This document shows, one piece after another, positions 62,838 through 64,000 of a stretch of DNA of 64,000 nucleotides (its first letter is position 1; every line of letters begins with the position of its first letter). The stretch is from Candidatus Thiodiazotropha endoloripes (GTDB taxonomy: Bacteria > Pseudomonadota > Gammaproteobacteria > Chromatiales > Chromatiaceae), in assembly GCA_001709035.1 (NCBI GenBank), contig LVKA01000026.1, forward strand, positions 1 through 64,000, read 5' to 3'. The notes under the pieces are model-generated. The model ran no database searches and was not told where the DNA came from. It worked only from the letters and a program-made list of their open reading frames with translations. A program made the translations under genes and the position numbers.

Positions 62838-63323
62838 CGCCGGGCTTGTCTGGTGGTTTCAGTGTGGTATTGAAAAACTGACCATTGATGCCGCCAGCGC
62901 CGCTCGCCCTGGATGAAGTTTCCCTTGATGCAGGGTGTAGGGTTGCAGAATCCTGCGGATATCGACCTTTGGCAAAGTTACCTTGCTGCAGCGCCTTGGG
63001 TCGGTAGGAGATTGCCGTATATCTGAACGCTATTTCACTAGGGCCTGTTAAGACTAATCCATCAGGCCCAGCCCTTCGGGTTGCGCCTGACAAAGCGCCG
63101 CTCGTCTTTCATTTGGAATAACCAAACTACACTCCTCGCGCCTTGATTGGCACTTTTTCAGGCACAACAGGGCGTATTGGATTCGTGTTAATAGACCCTG
63201 GTTTATCTAATGTTTTTAGGCTCTTTGGAGGTTAAGTTTCAATCAATTCCGCCGTTATGTTAATGAGTAGAGCTGAAATGATTTATTTGGGTTCTAATTC
63301 ATAACATCAAGAACTAGCGTGCC
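62838..63323. other. gap with repeat copy 5
   Basis: About 490 bases between phbB and the PAS-receptor gene. The middle third is a repeat copy (listed separately). I see no supported gene in the rest, and no strong terminator directly after phbB. Confidence 0.5.
63040..63199. repeat. compact copy of dispersed inverted-repeat family (copy 5)
   Basis: 160 bp. Left end AGGGCCTGTTAAGACTAATC; the right end read on the other strand is AGGGTCTATTAACACGAATC. These form the terminal inverted repeats. The core GCTCGTCTTTCATTTGGAATAACC...CTCCTCGCGCCTTGATTGGCACTTTTTCAGG is nearly identical to copy 3, which carries about 95 extra bases on its left side. Confidence 0.82.
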
Positions 63324-64000
63324 ATGAAAATCAATACTCCAGTCACCGATCGAAACGTTGATGTCCGTAATGATCAAATCATTTTATCGACCACGGATCT
63401 CAAGGGCAGTATCACCTATATCAATCAGGATTTTGTTGATATCAGTGGATTTCAGAATGATGAACTGATTGGTAAAAATCACAACATCATCCGGCATCCG
63501 GACATGCCGCCCGCCGCATTCGAGGAGCTGTGGACAAAGATCAAAGCGGGCAAGCCGTGGATGGGAATTGTCAAGAACCGTTGTAAGAACGGGGACCATT
63601 ATTGGATCGACGCCTTTGTCATGCCAATTCTCAAGGATGGTGCCGTGGTGGAGTATCAGTCGGTGCGTTACCGGGCAAAATCCGATTGGATCAATCGGGC
63701 CAAACCGATCTACAAAGCACTGCTCGATGGAAAAGCCTTTAAACAGGGTTTGTTCTCCCGCCTTTCTTTGACCAACAAACTGATTTCTGGAAATCTATTG
63801 GCATTGATTCCGGTGCTGTTGACCATGTTGGTGCCGGGCTTGAGCGCCTTCAGTCCACTGGGGCTGCTGGTTACTGCATTGCTCTCGATTGCAATCAACT
63901 GGTCTTTGCTTGGTGCCTTCAGGAAACTGGTGCAACGATCCCAGGAGATTGTTGATCAACCGGTGATGCGACATATCTACACCGGATCGGACGATCAGAC
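63324..64000 (+). CDS. Aer-like PAS-domain chemoreceptor, truncated by window edge
   Basis: About 225 codons open to the window end. The N-terminal PAS domain (about 12-115) has the Aer-type segments TDLKGSITYINQDFVDISGF, NIIRHPDMPPAAFEELW and KNRCKNGDHYWIDAFVMPI. A hydrophobic hairpin follows (about 155-198, GNLLALIPVLLTMLV and LGLLVTALLSIAINWSLL), as in Aer-like energy/redox taxis receptors. The methyl-accepting signalling domain should lie beyond the edge. ATG 63324 starts right at the domain. Confidence 0.85.
   Translation, partial: MKINTPVTDRNVDVRNDQIILSTTDLKGSITYINQDFVDISGFQNDELIGKNHNIIRHPDMPPAAFEELWTKIKAGKPWMGIVKNRCKNGDHYWIDAFVMPILKDGAVVEYQSVRYRAKSDWINRAKPIYKALLDGKAFKQGLFSRLSLTNKLISGNLLALIPVLLTMLVPGLSAFSPLGLLVTALLSIAINWSLLGAFRKLVQRSQEIVDQPVMRHIYTGSDDQ

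Noticed and set aside
1-64000. CRISPR arrays, tRNA or rRNA genes, prophage or integrase
   Set aside because: No regular spaced repeats, cloverleaf-like sequences with CCA ends, rRNA segments or integrase/transposase motifs were found on reading both strands.

Overview
This window comes from a free-swimming, respiring gammaproteobacterium, most likely a marine sulfur-oxidising lineage related to Chromatiales/Thiotrichales. That placement is my inference from gene content: YaeQ, GreB, Tpm, SrkA, MotY, CheV, PHB synthesis, a periplasmic methanethiol oxidase and a secreted rhodanese. No rRNA, tRNA, CRISPR array, transposase or phage gene was seen. Genes are densely packed on both strands and look like host genes. 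The interspersed material is a family of short, transposase-less inverted-repeat elements.

Layout, 0-20 kb. A light/DNA-repair operon (MerR regulator, photolyase, DUF523/DUF1722) is followed by a truncated globin, a secreted rhodanese and a coiled-coil SPOR protein. Next come a YdbH-like outer-membrane lipid homeostasis protein with a YnbE/YdbL-type lipoprotein, an RpfC-like hybrid histidine kinase, a PQQ sugar dehydrogenase, ArfB, YaeQ, thiopurine methyltransferase, a second methyltransferase and SrkA.

Layout, 19-33 kb. This is the most distinctive part. A TetR regulator and a palindromic operator precede mtoX (SBP56 methanethiol oxidase), a SCO-MauG fusion, a second SCO protein and a TlpA-like thioredoxin. 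A second near-copy of the operator lies in front of the TlpA gene. After greB comes a lipoprotein subtilisin paired with a PrcB-domain lipoprotein. Further on are a proline/cysteine-repeat protein with a DUF1521 (metal-ion-inducible autocleavage) domain and, divergent from it, a doubly frameshifted Ser/Gly-rich gene followed by a small membrane protein.

Layout, 33-50 kb. A PspA-like protein overlaps a polytopic membrane protein gene. Then come an NlpC/P60 lipoprotein, an XRE regulator divergent from a three-domain MFS/PlsC/acyl-ACP synthetase, and an acetate-use block: acs, a DnaQ-like exonuclease, a cNMP/CBS/DUF294 protein, actP and its DUF4212 partner.

Layout, 50-64 kb. Signalling and motility genes: TerB, a receiver-PAS-degenerate GGDEF protein, a CbrX/CbrA/CbrB-like three-gene set, CheV, MotY and, cut by the window edge, an Aer-like PAS receptor. 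The CbrB-like regulator has lost the GAFTGA loop. An operon of DUF6394, an RCK potassium channel and a hemerythrin, and a PHB-type acetoacetyl-CoA reductase, complete the window.

How they fit together. The acetate genes, the CbrA-like symporter-kinase and several TGTTAC motifs before the actP operon suggest local control of acetate uptake and activation. The mtoX block forms a self-contained regulated module with its own copper-delivery (SCO), haem (MauG) and thiol (TlpA) factors. At least five copies of a 80-255 bp repeat (near 15.6, 20.1, 53.2, 61.9 and 63.1 kb) sit at gene ends or inside operons.
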